This document shows positions 53,357 to 61,890 of a DNA stretch of 64,000 bases, piece after piece (position 1 is the first letter of the stretch; every line of letters begins with the position of its first letter). The notes under the pieces were generated by a model. The model did not search any database. It was not told the origin of the DNA and worked only from the letters and a program-made list of their open reading frames with translations. The stretch spans positions 372,001-436,000 of the forward strand of contig NZ_MVDD01000002.1 in assembly GCF_002843315.1 (NCBI RefSeq). The letters are read 5' to 3'. The translations under genes were made by a program, and so were the position numbers. This DNA comes from Labilibaculum filiforme. Its GTDB lineage: Bacteria > Bacteroidota > Bacteroidia > Bacteroidales > Marinifilaceae.

Positions 53357-54778
53357 TTACTCTTTTATTTTTGAGCGCAAATCCATTAAAATATGATCTC
53401 TTACACTTAGTATGTTTTCCGAGAAACCAACCTTATAAATGTGCGGACTAATAAATCGTTTGTGTTCATCAGGAAGCTGAGCAAAACGTTTCCTTACATA
53501 AGTATTAATTTCGACCGGAGATTGATTTTCAATTAATATCTCCCCATTTTCCATTACTTTACTCATCAATTCCTCACAGGCATAACCAGTAACATAAGTA
53601 TGTTTATGTGTATGAAAAGGATGATATAAGCGATTCGCAGCTTCTTCATTCTCTAACAAAATTCCATCTCGAAAAAACATTCCCTCCTCATCGTAATATC
53701 GAATTAACTTCTTCTTTCCGGGCATGGTAATTTTTTCGATATTTTCGGATATTTTCAATCTTGGAATTCCATTATTTTGAACCAGCTTATAAACCCCATC
53801 CAAAGCTCCAGTATCTTTTCCTGTTACCAATTCGGTACCAATGCCATAACCATCAATGCGCGCTCCCTGATCGTTCAAACTTTTAATCACATATTCATTC
53901 AATTGGTTCGATGCGATGATTTTTACATATTCCAAACCTGCAGCATCAAGCATTTGGCGCGCTTTTTTACTTAAATATGCCAAATCGCCGCTATCCAAAC
54001 GAATACCAATCATTTTATGTCCTTTGGCCTCCAATTCCTTTGCAACAATTATTGCATTCGGAACACCCGACTTTAATGTATTATAGGTATCTACCAACAA
54101 AACCGTAGCATCAGGATTAATAGCTGCATACCTGCGAAAAGCCTCCAACTCATAATCAAAACTCTGTATCCAAGCATGAGCCTGTGTGCCCGTAACTGGA
54201 ATATCGTAATTAAATGCACTATATACATTCGAAGTTGTATTTGCGCCACCAATCACAGCCGCACGACTAGCATGTATTCCCCCCAAACCTTGCGCCCTAC
54301 GCAAACCAAAATCAGCAAAATCTTTATCACCAATTACGTTTCTAATTCGACAAGCTTTGGTAGCAATTAACGACTGAAAGTTCAAATAATTCAAAAGTAA
54401 AGTTTCAATTAATTGAGCTTCTATAATATTTCCTTCAACTCTTACTAACGGTTCATTTGGAAAAACAATCTCGCCTTCCTTTACACTATGAATTGTAGCC
54501 GTAAACTTAAAATCTTTCAAGTATTCTAAAAACTCATCTTTCAATCCTGTTTTCCTCAAAAAATCGATATTTTCCTTGCTATACTCAAAGGTTTTTAATA
54601 TTTGAAGCAAGTCGTACAAGCCAGCAAAAACAAGGTAACCACCTTCATAAGGATTGGTTCTATAATAGTAGTCGAAGACGGTTTGTTCCTCTTTTTTTCC
54701 GCTTAAAAAATATCCCTGAGCCATGGTAAGCTCATAGAAATCGGTATACAAACCTGAATTTTCTGTTAATGTGTTCAT
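53357..54778 (-). CDS. pncB: Nicotinate phosphoribosyltransferase
   Basis: A 473-residue enzyme of the long NAPRTase group. It opens with SGLYTDFYELTMAQGYFLSG and holds DFGLRRAQG, TGTQAHAWIQSF, VDTYNTLKSGVPNAI and IRLDSGDLAYLS, the substrate and phosphate-binding motifs. It joins nicotinate with PRPP in the Preiss-Handler route to NAD. It is followed by the PLP enzyme gene with no shared metabolic link that I can see. Confidence 0.96.
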   Translation of the reverse strand: MNTLTENSGLYTDFYELTMAQGYFLSGKKEEQTVFDYYYRTNPYEGGYLVFAGLYDLLQILKTFEYSKENIDFLRKTGLKDEFLEYLKDFKFTATIHSVKEGEIVFPNEPLVRVEGNIIEAQLIETLLLNYLNFQSLIATKACRIRNVIGDKDFADFGLRRAQGLGGIHASRAAVIGGANTTSNVYSAFNYDIPVTGTQAHAWIQSFDYELEAFRRYAAINPDATVLLVDTYNTLKSGVPNAIIVAKELEAKGHKMIGIRLDSGDLAYLSKKARQMLDAAGLEYVKIIASNQLNEYVIKSLNDQGARIDGYGIGTELVTGKDTGALDGVYKLVQNNGIPRLKISENIEKITMPGKKKLIRYYDEEGMFFRDGILLENEEAANRLYHPFHTHKHTYVTGYACEELMSKVMENGEILIENQSPVEINTYVRKRFAQLPDEHKRFISPHIYKVGFSENILSVRDHILMDLRSKIKE

Positions 54779-54878
54779 TGGATTAAATTAAATAAAATCT
54801 TGCTAAAGATAGGGATTATCTGCAATTCTGCCCAGAAATATGGAATCGATATGTTTAGATAAAACATGACATTTGCTT

Positions 54879-54909
54879 TTTGTTCCTATCAGGATTAATC
54901 TTACTTTAG
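54879..54909 (+). promoter_or_regulatory. Promoter of MFS gene 1
   Basis: TTTG (54879-54882), a 19-bp spacer and TACTTTAG (54902-54909) fit the Bacteroidota pattern with one mismatch. The second and third MFS genes have the same layout. Confidence 0.6.
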
Positions 54910-54955
54910 CGCTCTTTATAAGATTTCTTAATCAACAAAAAACTTAAATATGGTA

Positions 54956-56335
54956 ATGACAGAACAAATCAAAGCATCTATTCGGGATTCTAAGTCGGCT
55001 AGATGGTTTGTCCTAATCACAGTATCATTTTTGATGCTTACAGGTTATTTTTTCACCGATATCATGTCTCCTTTGCAAGGAATGTTAAGAGACCAAATGG
55101 GTTGGTCTAACTCATCTTACGGAACCTTTGCAGGATCTTACTCTGTATTAAACGTATTCTGTTTAATGCTCATTTTTGGAGGTATCATACTTGATAAAGC
55201 AGGTATTCGTTTTACAGGAACTTTCTTTGTTGGTGTTATGATTCTTGGTGCCTTCTTCAACTATTACGCCATGACCGACACATTTAATAATGGTGGTTTA
55301 GGTTATGATTTCCTTAATTCATTCCTAACAGATTATAAGCCTTCGTTAAAAATGGCTATGATTGGATATTCATTATTCGGTGTAGGAGTTGAAATTGCAG
55401 GTATTACTGTTTCCCGAATCATTGTAAAATGGTTTAAAGGAAAAGAGATGGCTTTGGCAATGGGACTTGAAATGGCTTGTGCTCGTGGTGGTATGCTAAT
55501 TGCATTCTCGGCTTCTCCATGGATGACTGGAGCGGATAAAATTATTTCTCGTCCATTAGCATTCGGAGTAATTCTTCTAATTATTGGTTTGTTAGCTTTC
55601 TTTGTTCATAACATGATGGACAAAAAATTAGATGCAGAAGTTGCTGCAGATACCAGTATTGTAGAATCTGAAGAAGAATTTAAAGCCTCTGACGTATTTT
55701 TACTATTCAAAAATCCTGGCTTTATCCTAATTTCTCTTCTTTGTGTATTATTTTATTCTGCAATTTTCCCTTTTACCAAATTTGCTCCTGATTTAATGGT
55801 TCAAAAATATGGTTTTGCAGAAGAATTTTCAGGAATGATTGTAGGATTACTTCCAATTGGAACAATGATTTTAACTCCTATTTTTGGAGCTTTCATGGAT
55901 AAAAAAGGATTATCAGCGAGTATCATGATGTTAGGATCTCTATTATTGATTTTCTCCCATATGATTTTTGCTTTCCTTCCTGGCAACACTATTTTTGCTT
56001 TTATTGCAATGATTGTTCTAGGCTTTGCATTTTCTTTTGTACCTGCAGCAATGTGGCCTTCCGTACCAAAAATTATCCCGGAATCGCGTTTAGGATCTGC
56101 TTACGCAATGATTTTTATGATTCAGAATGTTGGTCTGATGTTATTCCCAATGCTATTAGGATATGTTCTTGATCAATCTAATCAAGGATTAGCAGAAGGT
56201 GCACCTCTTGACTACACAAAACCAATGATGTTGATGGTTGGCTGTGGTGTTGCTGCTTTAATTGTAGCTTTCCGCTTAAGATCTGTTGATAAAAAGAGAG
56301 GTTATGGCCTTGATTTACCAAATATTCAAAAATAG
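54956..56335 (+). CDS. MFSD1-like MFS transporter, tandem copy 1
   Basis: About 459 residues, twelve spans. An ATG two codons upstream (54950) is also possible, but 54956 gives MTEQIKASIRDS, in register with the other two copies (MTDAIKKSLRDS, MTKTKLQKSLRDS). The stretch IIVKWFKGKEMALAMG and the C-terminal MWPSVPKIIPESRLGSAYAM and IQNVG resemble animal MFSD1, described as a lysosomal dipeptide transporter. The three copies are clearly paralogous. Peptide transport is an inference from that likeness and from the nearby PepD gene. Confidence 0.85.
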   Translation: MTEQIKASIRDSKSARWFVLITVSFLMLTGYFFTDIMSPLQGMLRDQMGWSNSSYGTFAGSYSVLNVFCLMLIFGGIILDKAGIRFTGTFFVGVMILGAFFNYYAMTDTFNNGGLGYDFLNSFLTDYKPSLKMAMIGYSLFGVGVEIAGITVSRIIVKWFKGKEMALAMGLEMACARGGMLIAFSASPWMTGADKIISRPLAFGVILLIIGLLAFFVHNMMDKKLDAEVAADTSIVESEEEFKASDVFLLFKNPGFILISLLCVLFYSAIFPFTKFAPDLMVQKYGFAEEFSGMIVGLLPIGTMILTPIFGAFMDKKGLSASIMMLGSLLLIFSHMIFAFLPGNTIFAFIAMIVLGFAFSFVPAAMWPSVPKIIPESRLGSAYAMIFMIQNVGLMLFPMLLGYVLDQSNQGLAEGAPLDYTKPMMLMVGCGVAALIVAFRLRSVDKKRGYGLDLPNIQK

Positions 56336-56360
56336 ATAATCCCTATTATATGATTATTAA

Positions 56361-56388
56361 AATCCACCTTTCGGTGGATTTTTTTTTG
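56361..56388 (+). terminator. Terminator after MFS copy 1
   Basis: AATCCACC (56361-56368), TTTC loop, GGTGGATT (56373-56380) and a T-run. Confidence 0.9.
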
Positions 56389-56411
56389 TCTAAATACTTA
56401 AAGATAACTTA

Positions 56412-56442
56412 TTTGTTTATTTACGCATTAATCTTAATTTAG
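56412..56442 (+). promoter_or_regulatory. Promoter of MFS gene 2
   Basis: TTTG (56412-56415), 19-bp spacer, TAATTTAG (56435-56442); the same spacing and the same TTAG ending as the promoter of copy 1. Confidence 0.6.
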
Positions 56443-56488
56443 TATCCTATTAAACCAAAAAAATAATTTTAACCCTAAACTTATTGTA

Positions 56489-57928
56489 ATGACAGATGCT
56501 ATTAAAAAGTCTTTGAGAGATAGCGCAGGCGCCCGTTGGTTTGTGTTGATTCTCGTTTCGGTCACTATGCTTATTGCATATACCTTTATGGAAGTACTAT
56601 CTCCACTCCAAACCCTCATTCAAAGTACTTACGGATGGAGCGGTACCGATTGGGGATTGGTTACAGGTGCACAGGGATACCTAAATGTGTTTGCATTTAT
56701 GTTAATATTTGCAGGCATCATACTCGATAAGATGGGGATTAAATTCACTGCCATTGGATCTGGTTTAGTCATGATATTAGGTGCTATCGTAAAATACTAC
56801 GCATTTGCTGGCAACTTCGAAATGGGTTCTACAATTATTGGAATCGACTCAAGAGTATTTATTTCAGCTTCTGGATTTGCAATTTTCTGTGTAGGTGCCG
56901 AAGGTGCTGGAATTACAGTATCAAGAATAATCGTAAAATGGTTTAAAGGAAAAGAAATGGCACTTGCTATGGGTACAGAGATGGCCTTAGCACGTTTAGG
57001 TTCTTTCCTTGCATTATTTGGATCTCCACGTATTGCTAATGCATTTAGCATTCCAACAGCGGTATTAGTGGGAACTCTTGCATTGTGTATCGCTTTAATT
57101 CTTTTCATTGTTTATTGTATAATGGATGTCAAATTAGACAAACAAATAGATGATGAAGTTGAAGAAGAAGAACCTTTCAAGATTTCTGATCTACTGGTAA
57201 TTATTAGAAGTAAAGGATTCTGGTACATTGCTATTCTTTGTTTATTATTCTATTCTGCAGTTTTCCCATTCTATAAATTCTCTTCCGGATTAATGGTGAA
57301 CAAGTTTGGAGTTGATCCTTCAACAGCAGGAGATATTCCATCCATCTTACCTTTTGGTACTATTCTATTGACTCCTTTATTTGGATATATCTACGATAGA
57401 TATGGTAAAGGTGCTTCTATCATGATTTTGGGAGCAGTATTATTAGTCATCGTTCATACTATTTTCTATATACCCGTTTTAACAGAGCCTTCGGTAGCAA
57501 TTTTTGCTGTAGTTCTATTGGGAATTGCTTTTTCATTGGTTCCTTCAGCAATGTGGCCTTCAGTTCCAAAAATTATTCCTGAAAAACAATTAGGTTCAGC
57601 ATATGCACTTATTTTCTATGTACAGAATATTGGTCTCATGTTAGTTCCTATTTTATTAGGAGTTGTTTTGGATAAGACAAACCCAGGTGTGAACGAGAAA
57701 ATTGAAAATGCAATTGCAAACTTTAGAGCTGAAGGTATTCCTGCCGGAGATATCTCAGCAAAAATTCAAACGCTTAGAGAAACTGGTGAAATTCCAATGT
57801 TTGACTACACTACTACTTGGTTAATTTTTGTTGCATTAACTATTCTTGCAACTATATTTGCCTTTCTGTTAAAAGCAGAAGATCGCAAAAAAGGATATGG
57901 TCTTGAACTTCCAAACATTCAGAATTAA
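56489..57928 (+). CDS. MFSD1-like MFS transporter, tandem copy 2
   Basis: A 479-residue paralogue of the preceding gene, with the same GxxVSRIIVKWFKGKEMALAMG core, PSAMWPSVPKIIPEKQLGSAY in the second half and the ending KKGYGLELPNIQN, where copy 1 ends RGYGLDLPNIQK. An extra segment of about 30 residues (about 405-440, ENAIANFRAEGIPAGDISAK) is inserted between the last two spans; copies 1 and 3 lack it. It has its own promoter and terminator, so each copy can be expressed separately. Confidence 0.87.
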   Translation: MTDAIKKSLRDSAGARWFVLILVSVTMLIAYTFMEVLSPLQTLIQSTYGWSGTDWGLVTGAQGYLNVFAFMLIFAGIILDKMGIKFTAIGSGLVMILGAIVKYYAFAGNFEMGSTIIGIDSRVFISASGFAIFCVGAEGAGITVSRIIVKWFKGKEMALAMGTEMALARLGSFLALFGSPRIANAFSIPTAVLVGTLALCIALILFIVYCIMDVKLDKQIDDEVEEEEPFKISDLLVIIRSKGFWYIAILCLLFYSAVFPFYKFSSGLMVNKFGVDPSTAGDIPSILPFGTILLTPLFGYIYDRYGKGASIMILGAVLLVIVHTIFYIPVLTEPSVAIFAVVLLGIAFSLVPSAMWPSVPKIIPEKQLGSAYALIFYVQNIGLMLVPILLGVVLDKTNPGVNEKIENAIANFRAEGIPAGDISAKIQTLRETGEIPMFDYTTTWLIFVALTILATIFAFLLKAEDRKKGYGLELPNIQN

Positions 57929-57948
57929 TATACTACTTCATAAATTTT

Positions 57949-57977
57949 AAGCCGTCTTTCGAGACGGCTTTTTTTTT
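57949..57977 (+). terminator. Terminator after MFS copy 2
   Basis: AAGCCGTCT (57949-57957), TTCG loop, AGACGGCTT (57962-57970), then seven T. The T-run leads straight into the -33 region of the next promoter. Confidence 0.92.
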
Positions 57978-58007
57978 ATGCAGTCTCGTAAAGCTTTCGT
58001 ACTTTCG
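57976..58007 (+). promoter_or_regulatory. Promoter of MFS gene 3
   Basis: TTATG (57976-57980), 19-bp spacer, TACTTTCG (58000-58007). The -33 part overlaps the end of the upstream terminator's T-run. Confidence 0.5.
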
Positions 58008-58037
58008 AAAACAATTGAAAACAAACACTTGAATTAC

Positions 58038-59402
58038 ATGACTAAAACTAAACTCCAAAAATCACTACGAGATTCTGTTGTAACTCGTTGGGCAATGTTA
58101 CTACTTGTTGGCTTTGTTCTTGCTGCCAACTACTATTTTTACGATGCCCTTTCGCCCTTAAAATCAACCTTAACCAAAGAGTTTGGTTTCACAAGTACCG
58201 ATTTTGGCACCTTTGTATCTGTCTATTCCATTCCCAACGTATTTTTCCTAATGGCTGTATTAGGAGGAATCATTCTGGATAAACTAGGCATTCGACGCAC
58301 AGGTTTCCTATTTGTTGCCTTTATGGCTTTCGGCGCACTGGTAACTGCCTATGGCGCTAGTGATATATACATAAATGATGGATTTGGATATGCATTTATG
58401 TCTTCGTTTTTACCTGGATATTCTCCAGAATTAAAAATGATGCTTCTAGGCCGATTTCTATTTGGTTTAGGGGCTGAAACCAGTATTGTTGTAATTAGTA
58501 AGATCATCGTTAAATGGTTCAAAGGAAAAGAATTAGCATTTGCTTTTGGCGTCAAATTAGCATTTGCTCGAACAGGTTCATTTTTAGCATTTAATCTTTC
58601 TCCTGTACTCATAGAATCTCAATCGGGATGGACATTGGCCATTTGGTTTGCGGCATTTTTAGTACTTGCCGCCTTGCTCGTATTCCTAATTTATATGCTA
58701 TTTGATTTGAAACTTGACAAACAGGTGAAACAAGAAGGATTATTAGCGAGCACTGATGAATTTCACATTTCCGACATCACGAAATTACTCACTAATCGTT
58801 CATTCATATACGTTACACTCTTGTGTTTAACTTTTTATTCAGCAGTATTCCCATTTCTCTCCTTTTCATCCGATTTCTTTCTCAATAAATTTAATCTTTC
58901 GATCAAAGAAAGTGGTTTTATTTCGTCCATGCTGCCAATTGGAACCATGATATTCACTCCTTTATTTGGTTTTTTTGTTGATAAATATGGAAAAGCAGCC
59001 TCATTAATGATTTATGGATCGATTATTCTAGTTGTCGTTCACCTTACCTTTGCTTTCACCAATTTATCGCCATACGTTTTGATGGTGATACTTGGACTCG
59101 CATTTTCTTTAGTACCTGCATCCATGTGGCCATCAGTTGCGAAAATGGTTGATGAAAAAAGAATTGGTTCCGCCTATGGTTTAATGTTCTCCGTTCAAAA
59201 TCTTGGATTATGGGCATTTCCAATATTGGCCGGAGTCGTTTTAGATTCTACAAACCCAACAGCTGCTGAAACATTAGATTATACTTACACAATGATCATG
59301 TTTGCTGGCTTGGGAATTATAGGTTTGGTTTTCGCACTCCTATTAAAAAGAGAAGATAAAGTTTCGGGTTATGGCTTGGAATTACCATCCAATAGTAAAT
59401 AG
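58038..59402 (+). CDS. MFSD1-like MFS transporter, tandem copy 3
   Basis: About 454 residues from the ATG at 58038. An ATG at 57978 gives a longer frame, but it lies at the end of a terminator and before the predicted promoter, and its extra 20 residues have no counterpart in the other copies. Core motifs are IIVKWFKGKELAFAFG, AFARTGSFLAFNLSP, and MWPSVAKMVDEKRIGSAYGL with SVQNLG; these are the closest of the three to MFSD1. The C-terminus SGYGLELPSNSK matches the other copies. Confidence 0.87.
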   Translation: MTKTKLQKSLRDSVVTRWAMLLLVGFVLAANYYFYDALSPLKSTLTKEFGFTSTDFGTFVSVYSIPNVFFLMAVLGGIILDKLGIRRTGFLFVAFMAFGALVTAYGASDIYINDGFGYAFMSSFLPGYSPELKMMLLGRFLFGLGAETSIVVISKIIVKWFKGKELAFAFGVKLAFARTGSFLAFNLSPVLIESQSGWTLAIWFAAFLVLAALLVFLIYMLFDLKLDKQVKQEGLLASTDEFHISDITKLLTNRSFIYVTLLCLTFYSAVFPFLSFSSDFFLNKFNLSIKESGFISSMLPIGTMIFTPLFGFFVDKYGKAASLMIYGSIILVVVHLTFAFTNLSPYVLMVILGLAFSLVPASMWPSVAKMVDEKRIGSAYGLMFSVQNLGLWAFPILAGVVLDSTNPTAAETLDYTYTMIMFAGLGIIGLVFALLLKREDKVSGYGLELPSNSK

Positions 59403-59426
59403 AATTAAATAATTTACCTGATTAAG

Positions 59427-59452
59427 AGCTGTCTTTCGAGATGGCTTTTTTT
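59427..59452 (+). terminator. Terminator after MFS copy 3
   Basis: AGCTGTCT (59427-59434), TTCG loop, AGATGGCT (59439-59446) with two G-T pairs, then a T-run. The sequence is related to the terminator of copy 2. Confidence 0.8.
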
Positions 59453-59465
59453 GGCGAGATAAAAT

Positions 59466-59508
59466 GTAACAAAAAGAATGGAGAGTCTACACTGCAGACT
59501 CTCCATTC
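59466..59508 (-). terminator. Minus-strand terminator facing the MFS cluster
   Basis: GAATGGAGAGTCT (59476-59488) pairs perfectly with AGACTCTCCATTC (59496-59508); on the minus strand TTTTTGTT follows. It lies 220 bp past the DUF4097 stop codon. I see no gene in the stretch 59509-59728; it may be a long 3' untranslated region. Confidence 0.75.
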
Positions 59509-59728
59509 AAGAAAACCAATTAATTATGCTATTAAAACCAAAATCCTGGGACACCACTCCCACTATTTGGGAAATCATTTAATAAATAATTTCGAATATA
59601 GAATAACAATCACCAGACCACAAGCAACAAATCATTCACAATCTGCAACTTATCGTAAAACACCTTTCTTTTTGCTTCAAAAAAGTGTACGTATCCATCA
59701 CACCTAATGTACGTTTTCGAACAAAAAG

Positions 59729-60709
59729 CTACTTGAAGCTTTGATTTCCAGAACTCGTTTTAGCATGAATCCAAATTTTGCCACTTTTAATATACAAATC
59801 ATCCTCCCCACTTCTATTCCCTGCACGAAGGGATCCCGAGGATGCTGCAAGATCAAAACTTAACTGCTCGAAATCATTTAAAAAGGACATCGTTACGTCT
59901 CCCGAAGTAGATTTAAAATAAGATTCTCCTAACAAAACCAGGCCTTGTCCGCGCAAACTACCCGAACTACTCAACATATTTAAAATTGTTTTCGAATTAA
60001 GAATCTCCACATCTCCCGATGAAGAAATAGTTTTAACTTGTCCTTCTATTTTATCAAAATCCTGATCTCCAGAAGAAGTTCGCGACGAAATATCTCCAAC
60101 TACATTTACCATTTCAATATCGCCTGAAGTGGAAATACATTTTACATTTCCGATTACTTTATTCGCTTCCTGATTACCAGAACTAGATTGCAAGCTTATA
60201 TTACCTCTTGTTTCGGATAAACTAATTTCTCCCGAACTTGTAATCACCTCCATATTGGAGCATATATTTTTTACATTCACATCGCCCGAGGAAGCGCTAA
60301 TTTTTAAATAATCAGAGGTAAGATTTTCACAAAAAACATCTCCAGAAGAATTTTTCACAATCACCTCCGTTTTTAGCGGCACTAAAAATCGTAAGGATGC
60401 ATCAATATTTCCCCATATGTTTCTCGGTGATTCTACCCAAACCTTTAGGGTATTTCCTTCGAGCCGGTGATTTATTTTATAGGAATTACCTCTTGTAGAT
60501 GTTCCTTTTATAAGACCTTTAAACTGCACATCCTCGCGATTTTCCCCGAAAAGGGTAAGCTCACAAAATCTTCCTTCCACCACAATCCTTTTTACACCAT
60601 CATAATTTGCCTTTTCATCGGCAAAAACCGTTTGAGCAAAAGAAGGAAGCGAAAAAAGAAACAGGACAAGAAGTAATAAATTCTTTTTAATTAAGTGTTT
60701 AGTTTTCAT
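59729..60709 (-). CDS. DUF4097 / GIN-domain exported repeat protein
   Basis: A 326-residue protein with Sec signal peptide (about 1-26, ending SFAQ). The mature part is built of repeated beta-strand units with the motif SSGD or SSGN about every 20 residues (for example KNSSGDV, SASSGDVNV, ISTSGDIEM, RTSSGDQD, SSSGDVEI), the beta-solenoid pattern of DUF4097 proteins. Such proteins are often encoded beside anti-sigma or two-component genes; none is seen here. Role unknown, possibly envelope stress or adhesion. Confidence 0.88.
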   Translation of the reverse strand: MKTKHLIKKNLLLLVLFLFSLPSFAQTVFADEKANYDGVKRIVVEGRFCELTLFGENREDVQFKGLIKGTSTRGNSYKINHRLEGNTLKVWVESPRNIWGNIDASLRFLVPLKTEVIVKNSSGDVFCENLTSDYLKISASSGDVNVKNICSNMEVITSSGEISLSETRGNISLQSSSGNQEANKVIGNVKCISTSGDIEMVNVVGDISSRTSSGDQDFDKIEGQVKTISSSGDVEILNSKTILNMLSSSGSLRGQGLVLLGESYFKSTSGDVTMSFLNDFEQLSFDLAASSGSLRAGNRSGEDDLYIKSGKIWIHAKTSSGNQSFK

Positions 60710-61150
60710 ATGATTATAATTTTAAGTTTTTGCCATATGGAACTTATCATGCTGGAATAATCATCTCCCTGTGTGTTAAAACACCCTTGTCATGGACAAT
60801 TCATATGTTTCTAATTTTTAAGATTTATCGTAATACAACCTGGTTTGAATAAATGAATGGAAAAGCGTTTACTTCCTACAATTTTTCAAAATTAAACTTG
60901 TAAATTACTGTTCGAGAAAAATTCTCCAACCATATTAAATAAGACGCCATAAGTACACTAGAAGTTACAACAAAGGAAATATTTTGATTTTAATGTAATT
61001 TAGAATCTTTTTAAATAATTTATTACCTTTGCCTTCGGATAAATAAATTACACCCGCTAAACAGAATTTTAATAGCTGAAATTAGAAATAACTCAGCTCG
61101 TAAAAATCTTATGATAGTTCAAAATAAATAGTAATCGTATCAATTAATAT
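60710..61150. other. Divergent intergenic region, DUF4097 / oxidoreductase
   Basis: This 441-bp AT-rich gap holds TACCTTTG at 61024-61031, a match to the TAnnTTTG -7 element for the plus-strand gene at 61151, with a leader of about 110 nt and no good -33 element. I see no coding frame and no clear operator. Confidence 0.5.
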
Positions 61151-61822
61151 ATGGAATCACAAATAGATCAAAAAAACAAACTTTCCACCACAACCGTACT
61201 AGAAAACAAAGCAATTGCTCCTGGTGTTTATGTCTTAAAATATAAAAAAGTAAAAAGTTTTAGAGCTGGACAATACATCGGATTAACTACCGATTTAAGC
61301 GTAACACCGCGCCTATATACCATAGCTAGTGGTGAAAACGACACCGAAGTGCAGGTATTATACAATTTAAAAGACGATGGTTGGCTAACTCCAAGACTTA
61401 GTGAAATTAAACCCGGCACCCAACTTTATGTCACCAATCCCGAAGGCGATTTTACTGATGATGCTTCACCAGCATGGTGGATTGCATCGGGCACCGGAAT
61501 TGCACCTTATGCAGCAATGTTTCGTTCTGGTCTGATTAAAAATAAAACTCTAATTCATGGAGGAAGACACAATCAGTCCTTCTATTTTGAAAAGGAATTT
61601 CTACCTGCTTTTAATGAAAATTATATTCGTTGTTGCTCACAAGATGAAGGCGAAGGTTTGTATCATGGAAGATTAACACGATATTTGCAGGAAGTAAAAG
61701 AACTACCTGCAAATTGCCGTTACTTTTTATGTGGCAGTCCTGAAATGGTAGTTGAAGTACGCGATCTTTTGATTAAACGTGGAGTTGAATACGAAAGAAT
61801 TGTAGCTGAAATTTACTTTTAA
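61151..61822 (+). CDS. FAD/NAD(P)-binding oxidoreductase (ferredoxin-NADP reductase type)
   Basis: A 223-residue two-domain flavoprotein. The FAD-binding barrel holds FRAGQYIGLTTD and PRLYTIASGEND, the RxYS/T-type flavin motif. The NAD(P) domain holds ASGTGIAPYAAMFRSG and ends with CGSPEMVVEVRDLLIKRGV and a terminal aromatic. This size and order match bacterial ferredoxin/flavodoxin-NADP reductases. It stands 69 bp before rlmN in the same direction and could supply electrons for the radical SAM enzyme, which is inference. Confidence 0.9.
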   Translation: MESQIDQKNKLSTTTVLENKAIAPGVYVLKYKKVKSFRAGQYIGLTTDLSVTPRLYTIASGENDTEVQVLYNLKDDGWLTPRLSEIKPGTQLYVTNPEGDFTDDASPAWWIASGTGIAPYAAMFRSGLIKNKTLIHGGRHNQSFYFEKEFLPAFNENYIRCCSQDEGEGLYHGRLTRYLQEVKELPANCRYFLCGSPEMVVEVRDLLIKRGVEYERIVAEIYF

Positions 61823-61890
61823 CGCAAAAAAATTTACAGAAAACAAGCCTATTACAAGCCTCTATTTCTCTGTAATCATAAAATAAAATA

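Noticed and set aside
57978-58037. In-frame ATG extending MFS copy 3 by 20 residues.
   Set aside because: It lies at the end of a terminator and upstream of the predicted transcript start, and the paralogues lack the extension.
59441-59707. Plus-strand frame of 88 codons after the MFS cluster.
   Set aside because: It begins inside a terminator and runs through a perfect hairpin; the encoded composition is not protein-like.
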